Origin: Paenibacillus tyrphae
Lineage (GTDB): Bacteria; Bacillota; Bacilli; Paenibacillales; NBRC-103111
Reading direction: 5' to 3'
Assembly (NCBI RefSeq): GCF_024158745.1
Contig: NZ_JAMZAW010000006.1
Coordinates: 248,001 to 312,000, forward strand
DNA length: 64,000 nucleotides
In this document: piece after piece, positions 43,172 to 51,061 of the stretch
How positions within the stretch are numbered: the first letter of the stretch is position 1
How the letters are laid out: each line of letters begins with the position of its first letter
Translations under genes and position numbers: made by a program
The notes under the pieces: generated by a model
Database searches by the model: none
What the model was told of the DNA's origin: nothing
Seen by the model: only the letters and a program-made list of their open reading frames with translations

Positions 43172-44077
43172 ATGATCGAGAAATTGGAAGGCCGTTTTTT
43201 AGTGACGTTCTTGGCCGTGCTGGAAGAGAAAAGCTTCAGCAAAGCCGCCGAGCGGCTCGGGTATGTGCAGTCCACGGTAACCTCGCAAATGCGTCAGCTA
43301 GAGGAAGCGGCCGGGCAGAAGCTGTTCGACCGGCTTCCCCGCGGCGTGGAGCTTACCGGAGCAGGCCGCAGGCTGGAAGTCTACGCGCGCCGGTTTATGC
43401 AGCTCGGCCGCGAGCTGGAGGAAGAAATGAACGAGGAAGGCGCTCCCCGGGGAATCGTGCGGCTGCGGGTGTTGGAATCGTTCGCCTCGGCTGCGCTGTG
43501 GGGACCGCTCCGGTCATTCATGGACGCTTATCCGGACATCGATGTGCAGGTCGAAGCCGGTTTTCAAGCGGAGACGCTGGAAGCCGTCCGGTCGCGGCAG
43601 GCCGATATGGGGCTTGTTCCCGCAGACCCCTGCGCCGCGGATCTCACGTTCGATCCGCTGCTCGAAGACGAGCTGCTGTGGATCGCCGCGCCGCGCGAGG
43701 CGGAGGCCGTCGGCCGCGAGGGCTGGAGCGCGATCCGCCGAATGCGCATCGCCGGCTTCGGCGCACGCTGCATGTACTCGCATGCCGCCGAGGCTCAGCT
43801 TGCCGCGCAGCGCACGGCTCCGGCCGGGCGGGCGGCATTCGCCTCGATGGACATGATCAAGCGCGCCGCCTGCAGCGGTTGGGCGCTTGCGCTCGTTCCG
43901 CGTTCCGCCGTCGCGGCGGAGCTGGCGGCCGGCGTGCTGGCGGAGTGCGCGCCGCTCGGCAGGCAGCCGATCTGCCACGGCTTAATCCGCCACAAGCCGC
44001 GCGAGGCAAGTCGGGCGGCGCAGCTGCTGCACCGATATTTGTTAGGATGCGGCATGAAAGAGGTTATGATAGAATAG
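43172..44077 (+). CDS. LysR-family transcriptional regulator
   Basis: 301 residues. Helix-turn-helix at the N-terminus: FLAVLEEKSFSKAAERLGYV, QSTVTSQMRQLEEAAGQKLF. The effector domain begins near residue 90 (VRLRVLESFASAALWGPLRS). ATG 43172 follows AAAGGAG at a long 12-base gap. The Ala/Arg/Glu-rich C-terminal half is GC-rich. Probable target: the divergent HPP gene. Confidence 0.93.
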   Translation: MIEKLEGRFLVTFLAVLEEKSFSKAAERLGYVQSTVTSQMRQLEEAAGQKLFDRLPRGVELTGAGRRLEVYARRFMQLGRELEEEMNEEGAPRGIVRLRVLESFASAALWGPLRSFMDAYPDIDVQVEAGFQAETLEAVRSRQADMGLVPADPCAADLTFDPLLEDELLWIAAPREAEAVGREGWSAIRRMRIAGFGARCMYSHAAEAQLAAQRTAPAGRAAFASMDMIKRAACSGWALALVPRSAVAAELAAGVLAECAPLGRQPICHGLIRHKPREASRAAQLLHRYLLGCGMKEVMIE

Positions 44078-44134
44078 GATTGGTTGAGAGAGAGAACGGA
44101 CAAATACGTATTCGGAGAGGAAGAGGGCTGAGCA

Positions 44135-45274
44135 ATGCTGCATGACTTGATTCAATCGGCGCTTCTGTTTATCGAAGGGCTGGGCGTATGGGGGATTCTG
44201 CTGGGCTTGATGCTCGAAGTGATTCCGAGCGAAATCGTCCTCGCTTACGGAGGGTACCTGGTTTCTCGCGGTGAAGTATCCATGATCGGCGCGATCGTGT
44301 TCGGTACGATCGGCTGCATGTTTCAACAAGTGATCTTGTATTGGATCGGGCGTTACGGCGGCAGGCCGGCCCTGAACAAATTCGGCAAATTTCTCCATCT
44401 GAAGAGCAAGCATCTCGATATTGCGGAGGGCTGGTTCAACCGGTACGGTCCCGGCATGGTGTTTCTCGCCCGGTTCGTACCCGTGCTGCGGCAGGCGATT
44501 TCCATCCCGGCGGGCATGGCGCGGATGCCCATGTGGAAGTTTTTGTTTTATACGCTTCTCGGTACGATTCCTTGGGCGATTCTGTTCGTTTACCTGGGAC
44601 GGGCGCTTGGGGACAACTGGGAGCAGATTGACGAAGTGGCCGCTCCTTACACGAAGCCTGCTCTGATCGCTGTTGCCGTCATTGTGGTGCTGTATGTGCT
44701 GTGGAAAGTGCTCACCCGCAAAAAGTCCGGCGGCCAAAAAGGCCACCGTGCCGACACGAACAACGGCTACGGCGTGGAAGGCGAGAAAAGCACGGCCCAT
44801 CAGCTCAAATATATCGGCGGAGAATACCGCGTCCTGCACGGACGCCGCGTACATGCAGGCGGCGGCACGCAGGAATTCGACCATATCGTGGTCGGGCCTA
44901 ACGGAGTGTTTCATATCGACTCGAAGCATTGGTCGGGGGACATTCATTTTACCGGTCAAGGGGTCGAACGTGTCAAATCGCGGTCCGACCGAGGAAAGCA
45001 GGACGAGCCGCACAGCCAGGATCCGACGGCGCAGCTGTACCGGCACGAGTACGTGCTGAAGGAGCTGTTCAAGCAGCACCGGATACAGGCCGATTTGGTC
45101 GGCATCGTATGCTTCACCCACCCGAACTGCCATCTTGTCGGGACGAGCCCGGCTTTTGCGACGCTCAAGCTGGATCGCCTCGTCCATCACATTAAGACCT
45201 ACAAGCCGAAGCGGACGTTAAGCGCCGCCGAGGTAGCGTCCATCGAAAAACTGATCAAAGACAACAGCAAATAG
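44135..45274 (+). CDS. DedA membrane protein fused to a NERD nuclease-related domain
   Basis: 379 residues. Residues 1-200 are a DedA/VTT protein (EVIPSEIVLAYGGYLVSRGE, GRYGGRPALNKFGKFL, FLARFVPVLRQAISIPAGMA), the undecaprenyl-phosphate flippase family. From about residue 215 comes a cytoplasmic NERD domain: GVEGEKSTAHQLKYIGGEYR, EFDHIVVGPNGVFHIDSKHW with the D...DxK core of the restriction-nuclease fold. The joint is a 60-residue linker after the last helix (VAVIVVLYVLWKVL). The frame is open throughout and no internal start with a good ribosome binding site is seen, so the fusion looks real. Confidence 0.9.
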   Translation: MLHDLIQSALLFIEGLGVWGILLGLMLEVIPSEIVLAYGGYLVSRGEVSMIGAIVFGTIGCMFQQVILYWIGRYGGRPALNKFGKFLHLKSKHLDIAEGWFNRYGPGMVFLARFVPVLRQAISIPAGMARMPMWKFLFYTLLGTIPWAILFVYLGRALGDNWEQIDEVAAPYTKPALIAVAVIVVLYVLWKVLTRKKSGGQKGHRADTNNGYGVEGEKSTAHQLKYIGGEYRVLHGRRVHAGGGTQEFDHIVVGPNGVFHIDSKHWSGDIHFTGQGVERVKSRSDRGKQDEPHSQDPTAQLYRHEYVLKELFKQHRIQADLVGIVCFTHPNCHLVGTSPAFATLKLDRLVHHIKTYKPKRTLSAAEVASIEKLIKDNSK

Positions 45275-45282
45275 CGTGCCCG

Positions 45283-45319
45283 GTCCGTCTCCTTTTGATT
45301 GGAGCGGACTCTTTTTTTT
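45283..45319 (+). terminator. Intrinsic terminator
   Basis: GTCCGTCTCC pairs with GGAGCGGAC (one G-T or mismatch), followed by CTTTTTTTT. Confidence 0.88.
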
Positions 45320-45365
45320 GGTACAATGAACGATAGTGTGATCATTCCGAAGGAGGAGAAACGTT

Positions 45366-45932
45366 ATGAGCAAAAACTTGAGCGCCAAGCTGCGCCAAGG
45401 CTTGTCCCCGCAGCAGTTTACGGACGGCATGACGAAAAATCAGGAGAAATTCAAAGAGTGGTACGATCTGTTCGTATGGGAAAGCGAAGAGGACAAGGAG
45501 TTTTTCGAATCGCTCAATAACCGCGACGATCTTCGCTGCCTGATCCTTGCGGCGGACTGGTGCGGCGACGTGGTGCGCAACGTTCCTGCCGTGTTCCGCG
45601 CGCTCGAAATATCCGGCATCCCGACGGAGGTGCTGATCAAGGAAGAGCATCCGGACGTGATGGCCCAGTTTTTGACCGGCGGCGGAGAAGCGATTCCGAT
45701 CGTCATTTTTACCGATTTCAGCGGTTTCGTCCTCGGCCATTGGGGGCCGCGCCCGACGAACGTGCAGGCGGTCATGACGAAGTTCAAGCAGGAGAACCCG
45801 GATCGCGAAGCGCCGGATTATAACGATAAAATCCAGATCGCCCGCCAGGAAATGGTCAAGCAGTACGGCGAAGGAACCGGCTACCAGACAGTGATCGTGA
45901 AAGAACTGCGCGAGCTGCTGTCCTCATTCTAG
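45366..45932 (+). CDS. Thioredoxin-like protein with single active-site Cys
   Basis: 188 residues, cytoplasmic. The thioredoxin fold is visible as CLILAADWCGDVVRNVPAVF and the cis-Pro region GEAIPIVIFTDFSGFVLGHW. The usual WCGPC is WCGDV, so only the first Cys remains; such proteins (thioredoxin_9 group, YbbN-like in use) cannot run a normal disulfide cycle. ATG 45366 follows GAAGGAGGAG. The MBL hydrolase gene follows 41 bases on, likely cotranscribed. Confidence 0.88.
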   Translation: MSKNLSAKLRQGLSPQQFTDGMTKNQEKFKEWYDLFVWESEEDKEFFESLNNRDDLRCLILAADWCGDVVRNVPAVFRALEISGIPTEVLIKEEHPDVMAQFLTGGGEAIPIVIFTDFSGFVLGHWGPRPTNVQAVMTKFKQENPDREAPDYNDKIQIARQEMVKQYGEGTGYQTVIVKELRELLSSF

Positions 45933-45973
45933 TCCGACACTCGACGTTTTATGTAAAGGAGCTCGTCTACCGT

Positions 45974-46609
45974 ATGGAAACGAAGCAAATCAAGATTGAA
46001 ACCTTCCCGCTCGGGCCGTTGCAAACGAACGCCTATCTCGTCTCCCTGCCCGAGGAGAACCGCGGTTTCGTCATCGATCCCGGGATGGCCCCGCAGCCGC
46101 TGCTCAAGCGGATCGAAGGCATGGAGATCGAAGCGATCGTCCTGACGCACGCTCATTTCGATCATATCGGAGGCGTGGACGCCGTGCGCCGTCTGAAGGG
46201 TTGTCCTGTGTACCTGCACGACGCGGAAGCGGAATGGCTGACGAACCCGAAGCGCAACGGCTCCGTGATGTGGCCGGAGCTGGGCGGGCCGATCACGACC
46301 GACCCGGCGGAGTATGCGCTGGACGACGGGCAGGAACTTAAGCTGCTCGGCATCGTCTTCAAAGTGCTGCATACGCCGGGCCATTCCCCCGGAAGCGTCA
46401 GTTTGTTGTACGGAAACCATCTGTTCGGCGGCGACGTGCTGTTCCGGCTGTCGGTCGGACGCACCGATCTGCCCGGCGGCGATCAGCAGGATCTGTTGGA
46501 CTCGATTCATGACAAGCTGTTCAAGCTGCCGGATGAGACCATCGTCTACCCTGGGCACGGAAGCCGGACGACGATCGGCTACGAGCGCGAGCACAACCCT
46601 TACGTTTAA
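45974..46609 (+). CDS. Metallo-beta-lactamase fold hydrolase (glyoxalase II-like)
   Basis: 211 residues with a complete set of zinc ligands: THAHFDHIGG (HxHxDH), HTPGHSPGSVS, LFGGDVLF and YPGHGSRTT. The compact size and the GPLQTNAYLVS opening match the YqgX/hydroxyacylglutathione hydrolase-like group. ATG 45974 follows AAAGGAGC at 11 bases. The substrate is probably a thioester, by family. Confidence 0.93.
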   Translation: METKQIKIETFPLGPLQTNAYLVSLPEENRGFVIDPGMAPQPLLKRIEGMEIEAIVLTHAHFDHIGGVDAVRRLKGCPVYLHDAEAEWLTNPKRNGSVMWPELGGPITTDPAEYALDDGQELKLLGIVFKVLHTPGHSPGSVSLLYGNHLFGGDVLFRLSVGRTDLPGGDQQDLLDSIHDKLFKLPDETIVYPGHGSRTTIGYEREHNPYV

Positions 46610-46631
46610 ACGATATGTAACCCAGCCATTC

Positions 46632-46658
46632 GGCCGCCGGTTTCCGGCGGTCATTTTT
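46632..46658 (+). terminator. Intrinsic terminator
   Basis: GCCGCCGG-ttt-CCGGCGGT followed by ATTTTT. Confidence 0.85.
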
Positions 46659-46739
46659 CGTTATGGAAAAACATGGGGCGATTTGCGCGAATGATAGCGG
46701 TCGGGGCAAGCGTCTAATTTTACGCGGCTAGGTGAATAC

Positions 46740-46794
46740 CGTGTTCCCTATGGGTGCTACACCATAGACTGATGGTGTGTTCGATAGGAACACG
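46740..46794 (+). other. Two-tier stem-loop upstream of the Pro/Asn-rich gene
   Basis: CGTGTTCC (46740) pairs with GGAACACG (46787); inside it ACACCAT (46759) pairs with ATGGTGT (46772) around AGACTG. TAT/ATA pairs lie between the two tiers. It lies about 90 bases before the next start codon, so it could be a leader structure. No known riboswitch recognised. Confidence 0.6.
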
Positions 46795-46881
46795 TAACCA
46801 GTCCAAGCGACTGCAAGTTGCAGGTACGGCGCCGCTGCCGACTTTGCAATTTGGGTAAATTTCACGGAGGTGTTCATCTGT

Positions 46882-47283
46882 ATGGAAAAGTTTCAACCGA
46901 ATGCGTTCGCTAAACAGAGCATGGTGTCGCCATTATCGTCGAATTTTCCGCCTTCCCCGAGTGTATCGCCGTTTTCGGCGCCAGGGCCGAATATCGCGCC
47001 CTACGCGGCGCCGACGCCGAACATTGCCCCTTTTGCGGCGCCGATGCCGAACATTCCTCCGATGCCGACATCCATCTCGCCTGCATACGTAGCTCCTACG
47101 TCGAACTATCCAACGGCAAATGTTCACAACCTTAATGAGATCAACGTTTTTTTCCCGAAGAAGAAGAAAAAACACCACCACTTCTTTCCTTGGTACGGAT
47201 GCGGGACATCGACAGGCATTATCCTCGTCTTGTTTATTTTGTTGGTCATCGTCCTGCGCAGCAGGCACCGTCACCATTGCTGA
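46882..47283 (+). CDS. Pro/Asn-rich protein with C-terminal helix, probably sporulation-related
   Basis: 133 residues. The N-terminal half carries short repeats of the type PNIAPYAAPT, PNIAPFAAPM, PNIPPMPTS. A basic patch (FFPKKKKKHHHFF) precedes one C-terminal helix (TGIILVLFILLVIVL) and a His/Arg tail ending in Cys. The helix resembles the GF/VLFILLVIV motif of YjcZ-type sporulation proteins, which is the only hint to function. ATG 46882 follows GGAGG at 11 bases. Probably a coat or spore membrane protein. Confidence 0.65.
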   Translation: MEKFQPNAFAKQSMVSPLSSNFPPSPSVSPFSAPGPNIAPYAAPTPNIAPFAAPMPNIPPMPTSISPAYVAPTSNYPTANVHNLNEINVFFPKKKKKHHHFFPWYGCGTSTGIILVLFILLVIVLRSRHRHHC

Positions 47284-47287
47284 CGCG

Positions 47288-47467
47288 TAGCGCAGGCGGT
47301 CATGCTCGGTAGTTTTCTACCGGCTCCACCGCCGCTATGCCAAGGCTCCCTGCGGTAACGCCCGGTCGTCCTCCGATCCGAGCACAGCTCGTTGATTGCC
47401 GCGCGTTACGACGGTTCGACGCAATCGGCGAAACCGTCCCATCCCGCAAAGAGTGCAGGGAGCCTTG
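47288..47467. other. Highly structured intergenic region
   Basis: Two adjoining structures begin five bases after the preceding stop. First: TAGC, GGCGGT and CGGTAG on the left pair with CTACCG, ACCGCC and GCTA on the right, around a TTTT loop (47288-47337). Second: CAAGGCTCCCTGC (47341) pairs perfectly with GCAGGGAGCCTTG (47455), enclosing GTAACGC/GCGTTAC, a CGAGC-aca-GCTCG hairpin and ACGGTT/AACCGT. It has no T run and lies upstream of the next promoter, so it is neither a plain terminator nor a leader of the next gene. It fills most of a 300-base gap. Confidence 0.65.
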
Positions 47468-47485
47468 CGAGGGTGGAAAAAGATA

Positions 47486-47549
47486 TTGACAGGACGAAAT
47501 TTAGCGTGTTATTGTATTAAACAAACGTTTAATTTAAATAAATGTTTAA
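47486..47549 (+). promoter_or_regulatory. Promoter with tandem TetR-type operators
   Basis: -35 TTGACA (47486-47491), 18-base spacer, -10 TATTGT (47510-47515). Two imperfect palindromes follow at once, TTAAACAAACGTTTAA (47517-47532) and TTAAATAAATGTTTAA (47534-47549), covering the start site. The TetR gene at 48853 is the obvious candidate ligand. Confidence 0.75.
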
Positions 47550-47583
47550 TTAAAAAATACATAACAAGAGGAGAGAGTACACG

Positions 47584-48747
47584 ATGCTTCAAGCTTTACG
47601 CGCGTATTTGAAAAAGCCGCCGACGATTATCGGGATCGTTACGGCGATGATGTTCCAAATTATTTTCAGTCTCGTCTGGATGTCCGGTTATCAAGGAGTG
47701 AACGAGAACGTCAAGCAGCTCAAAATCGCCGTCGTTAACGAGGATCAAGGCGTCGGCAAGCGGGTGGAGGAGCAGCTTGTAGCGTCGCTGCCGTTCCGCA
47801 TGATCAGCGAGCCGTCGCTGAGTCGGGCTCAAGAGCAGCTGAACAACCGGGAGGTGCAGATGGTGCTGCATCTTCCGGCCGATTTTTCCAAGCTGCTGCA
47901 AGCACAAGGCCAGAAGGGACGGATCGATTATTACATCAACGAATCCAATCCCGCGCTGATCAAAAGCATCATGCAGGGCGTCGCGAACGGGGTAACCGCT
48001 ACGGTCGGCAAGGAAGCGGCGGCGATGGGTATGCAGGCCGTGCTGGTTCAAGCGAATATGCCTACGGCCCAGGCGCAGAGCGTGGCGCAAGGGATATCCG
48101 ATAAGGTGCAGTCCAACATCGAGTCGATCAACCCGGTTCAAGGTATGCATAATCAAATGGTGCCGATGATGATGGTGCTTGCCTCCTTCGTCGGAGCGAT
48201 GATCATGGGGATGAATGTGCAGCAGGCGACCGCAATGCTCGGCCCGAATTTCTCCCGATGGAGCAAGTTCGGCGCACGGGTCATCATCAACGTTGTATCC
48301 GCCGTGTTCATCGCGCTGATCGGCTCGTCATTGGTCATAGCAATGGGCGGTCAGACCGCTGCCGGCTTCGTATCGCTGTGGCTGTTCCAAGCGTTGTTCC
48401 TGATGGCGTTCATGTTCTTCTCGCAAATGTTCCTTATCGTCTTCGGAATGGCCGGCATGCTCTTCAATATTGCGATGCTGTCGATTCAGTTGGTTTCGTC
48501 GGGGGCGATGGTGCCGAGGGAACTGCTCGGGGGCTTCTATCATACGTTCAGTGAATATTTGCCTGCGACTTATGCGGTGGACGGCGGTATGAACCTGCTG
48601 TTCGGCGGTCCGTCCGTATCGGGCGATGCGGGGGCGCTCGTAGCCATCATGCTCTGCTGCCTCATTGTCGGTTTGGCCGCCACCGGACTGCGCAGAGAAG
48701 GGCGTGCCGCCGTGCAGCCAGCCGGGGTGGCTGCCGCTAACGCCTAA
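47584..48747 (+). CDS. YhgE/Pip-like ABC-2 family membrane exporter
   Basis: 387 residues. N-terminal helix (IIGIVTAMMFQIIFSLVWMS), an extracellular domain of about 150 residues (LKIAVVNEDQGVGKRVEEQL, FSKLLQAQGQKGRIDYYINE), then five helices (MVPMMMVLASFVGAMIMGMN and on). This is the DUF3533/YhgE layout, a permease without its own ATPase. ATG 47584 follows GAGGAGAG. Control by the downstream TetR regulator is likely because of the tandem operators before it. Substrate unknown; drug or lipid export is usual for the group. Confidence 0.85.
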   Translation: MLQALRAYLKKPPTIIGIVTAMMFQIIFSLVWMSGYQGVNENVKQLKIAVVNEDQGVGKRVEEQLVASLPFRMISEPSLSRAQEQLNNREVQMVLHLPADFSKLLQAQGQKGRIDYYINESNPALIKSIMQGVANGVTATVGKEAAAMGMQAVLVQANMPTAQAQSVAQGISDKVQSNIESINPVQGMHNQMVPMMMVLASFVGAMIMGMNVQQATAMLGPNFSRWSKFGARVIINVVSAVFIALIGSSLVIAMGGQTAAGFVSLWLFQALFLMAFMFFSQMFLIVFGMAGMLFNIAMLSIQLVSSGAMVPRELLGGFYHTFSEYLPATYAVDGGMNLLFGGPSVSGDAGALVAIMLCCLIVGLAATGLRREGRAAVQPAGVAAANA

Positions 48748-48765
48748 TTCGGAACAGCCTATCTG

Positions 48766-48805
48766 CCGGAAGCTTGGGCGCAATCCGACCCGTCTTCCGG
48801 TTTTG
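48766..48805 (+). terminator. Intrinsic terminator
   Basis: CCGGAAG pairs with CTTCCGG, then TTTTGT. A -10-like TACAAT for the TetR gene follows near 48810. Confidence 0.75.
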
Positions 48806-48852
48806 TGGTACAATAATGAAACCTAGAGTCAAAACGGAAGGGGACGCATCAG

Positions 48853-49452
48853 TTGGCCCAGACGGAAACGGATATGAAAATGCGTATTTTATACGCCGCC
48901 AAGAAGCTGTTTTCCCGGCAAGGCTTCCAAGGGACGAGCGTCCGGCAAATCTGCGAGGAGGCGGGCGCGAACGTCGCCTTGGTCTCGTATTATTTCGGCG
49001 GCAAGGAAAAAGTGTTCCATGCCATTTTCGAGCATTTTTTTCCAGGCCGACATCTCTCCGAGCAAGAAAATTATTTCGCTCACCCGGTTCAGGGGCTTAG
49101 TCTCATTGTCCGGGAAATCATCCGCTTCAGCCTCACCGACCGGGAGCTGAGCACGATTATTCAACAAGAAATGGTTCTGAATACGCCGCGTGCCGAGGTG
49201 GTAAACTCCTTTACCTCTCCCGTCTGGAGCAAGGCCCGCATTTTGCTGGAACAAGGCCGGGAGGAAGGCTTGTTTCACTACGAATCGCTGGACCAAGCGT
49301 TATTGTTCGTCATGGGGGCGACGCTCGCTCACAAGCAAATCGGCTGCGGGCGGACGCTGCTGTCGCTGCAGGACCTGGTTGTAGACGAGACCGTGGAGCA
49401 CACGCTGCATTTTATTTTAAAGGCGCTTGGCGCGCCCGGGTCACCCGCCTAA
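48853..49452 (+). CDS. TetR-family regulator
   Basis: 199 residues. DNA-binding part: ILYAAKKLFSRQGFQGTSVR, QICEEAGANVALVSYYFGGK. It belongs to the group with a C-terminal domain like CecR/DUF1956 (FFPGRHLSEQENYFAHP). The start is TTG 48853, nine bases after GGAAGGGG; ATG 48874 is an alternative. Probable repressor of the YhgE-like exporter upstream. Confidence 0.92.
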   Translation: MAQTETDMKMRILYAAKKLFSRQGFQGTSVRQICEEAGANVALVSYYFGGKEKVFHAIFEHFFPGRHLSEQENYFAHPVQGLSLIVREIIRFSLTDRELSTIIQQEMVLNTPRAEVVNSFTSPVWSKARILLEQGREEGLFHYESLDQALLFVMGATLAHKQIGCGRTLLSLQDLVVDETVEHTLHFILKALGAPGSPA

Positions 49453-49518
49453 ACCTTCCGGGCGCCTCTCCCATACAATAAAGCAACAGGAAGAATAAAC
49501 GAGAGGGGAGAGCGCAGG

Positions 49519-49788
49519 GTGAGCAAGCTGCCTACGGTATTCCGCAGCGTCAACGAAAGCCTGGATGAAATTTTGACCGCTTTCGACAAAATTAATTCGA
49601 TCTACCGGTCGGCGAAGCAGATGTCTCCGATACTGAAACAGGCGGCCAACCTGATTGCCGAAGCGAATGCGGCGGCGGAGCGGCAGCAAGTGAGGCTAAG
49701 CGAAGCGGCGAAGGCCGCAAGGAACAGGTCGTTTGCAGGAAAGCAAGGCAGAAAAGCATCGGTCCGCAAGCGGAGGCGGATGCTTTAG
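49519..49788 (+). CDS. Small basic protein of unknown function
   Basis: 89 residues: a helical N-terminal part (FRSVNESLDEILTAFDKINS), an Ala-rich helix and a strongly basic tail (KQGRKASVRKRRRML). GTG 49519 follows GAGAGGGGAGAG. The tail suggests nucleic-acid or membrane-surface binding. It resembles the short YqfQ/VrrA-like proteins only loosely. A terminator follows. Confidence 0.65.
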   Translation: MSKLPTVFRSVNESLDEILTAFDKINSIYRSAKQMSPILKQAANLIAEANAAAERQQVRLSEAAKAARNRSFAGKQGRKASVRKRRRML

Positions 49789-49800
49789 AGCGAATCGGAT

Positions 49801-49830
49801 GCCGGGCTCGAATGAGCCGGGCTTTTTTTG
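49801..49830 (+). terminator. Intrinsic terminator
   Basis: GCCGGGCTC and GAGCCGGGC pair with one mismatch, followed by seven Ts. Confidence 0.88.
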
Positions 49831-49878
49831 CGTACAGCCGCTTATCCCGCTTCCATCGCTTCAATAGCAAGGTTTTCG

Positions 49879-49908
49879 TTGGCACGGTTTTGTCCGAAGC
49901 GGTATACT
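49879..49908 (+). promoter_or_regulatory. Esterase promoter
   Basis: TTGGCA (49879-49884), 18-base spacer, TATACT (49903-49908), 59 bases before the start codon. Confidence 0.55.
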
Positions 49909-49966
49909 GGGTTTGGGAAATGACGGAATGCGATACGATCCGCTACAACGGGGAGGGTAACTTTAC

Positions 49967-50758
49967 ATGGCTTTTATCGATTGTCATTTTTTCTCCGAAT
50001 CGCTCGGCCTGTCCACGTCGATGTACGTTTTATTGCTTCAGACGACGGTGGGACAGATCGGCTTGAACAACCGCAGTACGGCAGGCAAGCATCCGATGCT
50101 GTTTTTGCTGCACGGCCTCTCGGACGATCATACAATCTGGCTGCGCCGGACATCGATCGAACGCTACGCGGCCCCGCTCGGACTTGCGGTTGTCATGCCG
50201 GCCGTGCATCGCAGCTTTTACGCGGACATGGCCAGCGGTCCGAAGTACTGGACGTTCGTCAGCGAAGAGCTGCCCGCGCTGGCGAGGTCTTTCTTCCCGC
50301 TGGCAGAGGAGAGGGAACGCACCTTTGTGGCCGGCCTGTCGATGGGCGGATACGGCGCGCTGAAGCTGGCGCTCCGTCATCCCGAACGGTTCGGGGCGGC
50401 CGCCAGTTTGTCCGGCGCAACGGATATCGAAGCGATGGCGCGGGAGCGGCTGTCCCGGGAGGAAACGGCGGCGATCTTCGGGTCGGCGGACAGCCTGCGC
50501 GGCAGCGATAACGATTTGTTCGCGCTGGCGTCCGGATTGGCGCGTTCGGACGCGGAGCGGCCGAAGCTGTATCAATGCTGCGGCACGGAAGATTTCTTGT
50601 ATGAGGACAACGTCCGTTTCCGCGATCATTGCCGGGAGCTCGGGGTAGAGCTTACTTACGAGGAGGAGCCCGGGGCGCATGATTGGGGCTATTGGGACCG
50701 TAAAATTCAAAGCGTGCTGAATTGGCTGCCGCTGGAAAATGATCTGGGGAACAATTAA
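49967..50758 (+). CDS. Esterase (EstA/esterase D-like, alpha/beta hydrolase)
   Basis: 263 residues without signal peptide. Catalytic triad visible: Ser in [14 protein letters not shown], Asp in [12 protein letters not shown], His in [11 protein letters not shown]. The oxyanion region is [20 protein letters not shown]. The family contains tributyrin/acetyl-ester hydrolases such as EstA, and S-formylglutathione hydrolase; the N-terminal [20 protein letters not shown] is typical of the first. ATG 49967 follows GGGGAGGG. Confidence 0.93.
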   Translation: MAFIDCHFFSESLGLSTSMYVLLLQTTVGQIGLNNRSTAGKHPMLFLLHGLSDDHTIWLRRTSIERYAAPLGLAVVMPAVHRSFYADMASGPKYWTFVSEELPALARSFFPLAEERERTFVAGLSMGGYGALKLALRHPERFGAAASLSGATDIEAMARERLSREETAAIFGSADSLRGSDNDLFALASGLARSDAERPKLYQCCGTEDFLYEDNVRFRDHCRELGVELTYEEEPGAHDWGYWDRKIQSVLNWLPLENDLGNN

Positions 50759-50774
50759 AAAGGATCGGCTTATA

Positions 50775-50819
50775 GGCTTGGGTATGCTCCGTTTGGCGGG
50801 CGTATCCAAGCTTTTTTTG
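50775..50819 (+). terminator. Intrinsic terminator
   Basis: GCTTGGGTATGC pairs with GCGTATCCAAGC (one mismatch), followed by seven Ts. Confidence 0.9.
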
Positions 50820-50870
50820 TTGATTGTTCTGATAAGATAAGGACAGCTCAGCCGGTTATCCGGGTATTCA

Positions 50871-50940
50871 CAGGGATCTTGTAGAAATTTACCCCTCTTT
50901 CTGGAGGAAATTATCCGTTACAACGTGGGAGCGATCCCTG
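50871..50940 (+). other. Inverted repeat in the chitinase upstream region
   Basis: CAGGGATC (50871-50878) and GATCCCTG (50933-50940), perfect and 54 bases apart, in the 242-base stretch before the chitinase start. It may be a regulator site or leader stem. No clear promoter hexamers were found nearby. Confidence 0.4.
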
Positions 50941-51061
50941 ATAATGGAAGCTAGAATGATGAGAGGAGGGATACCTGCCGATAATCGATGATGATGTCAG
51001 CCCAGTTGTTAAGGACTGTATGCCGGAAAGTAAAACGTAAACAAAGGAGCTGTTGTAGTTA

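Noticed and set aside
47288..47467. 6S RNA, SRP RNA, tmRNA or T-box
   Set aside because: None of their invariant motifs is present; only the stems support a structured element.
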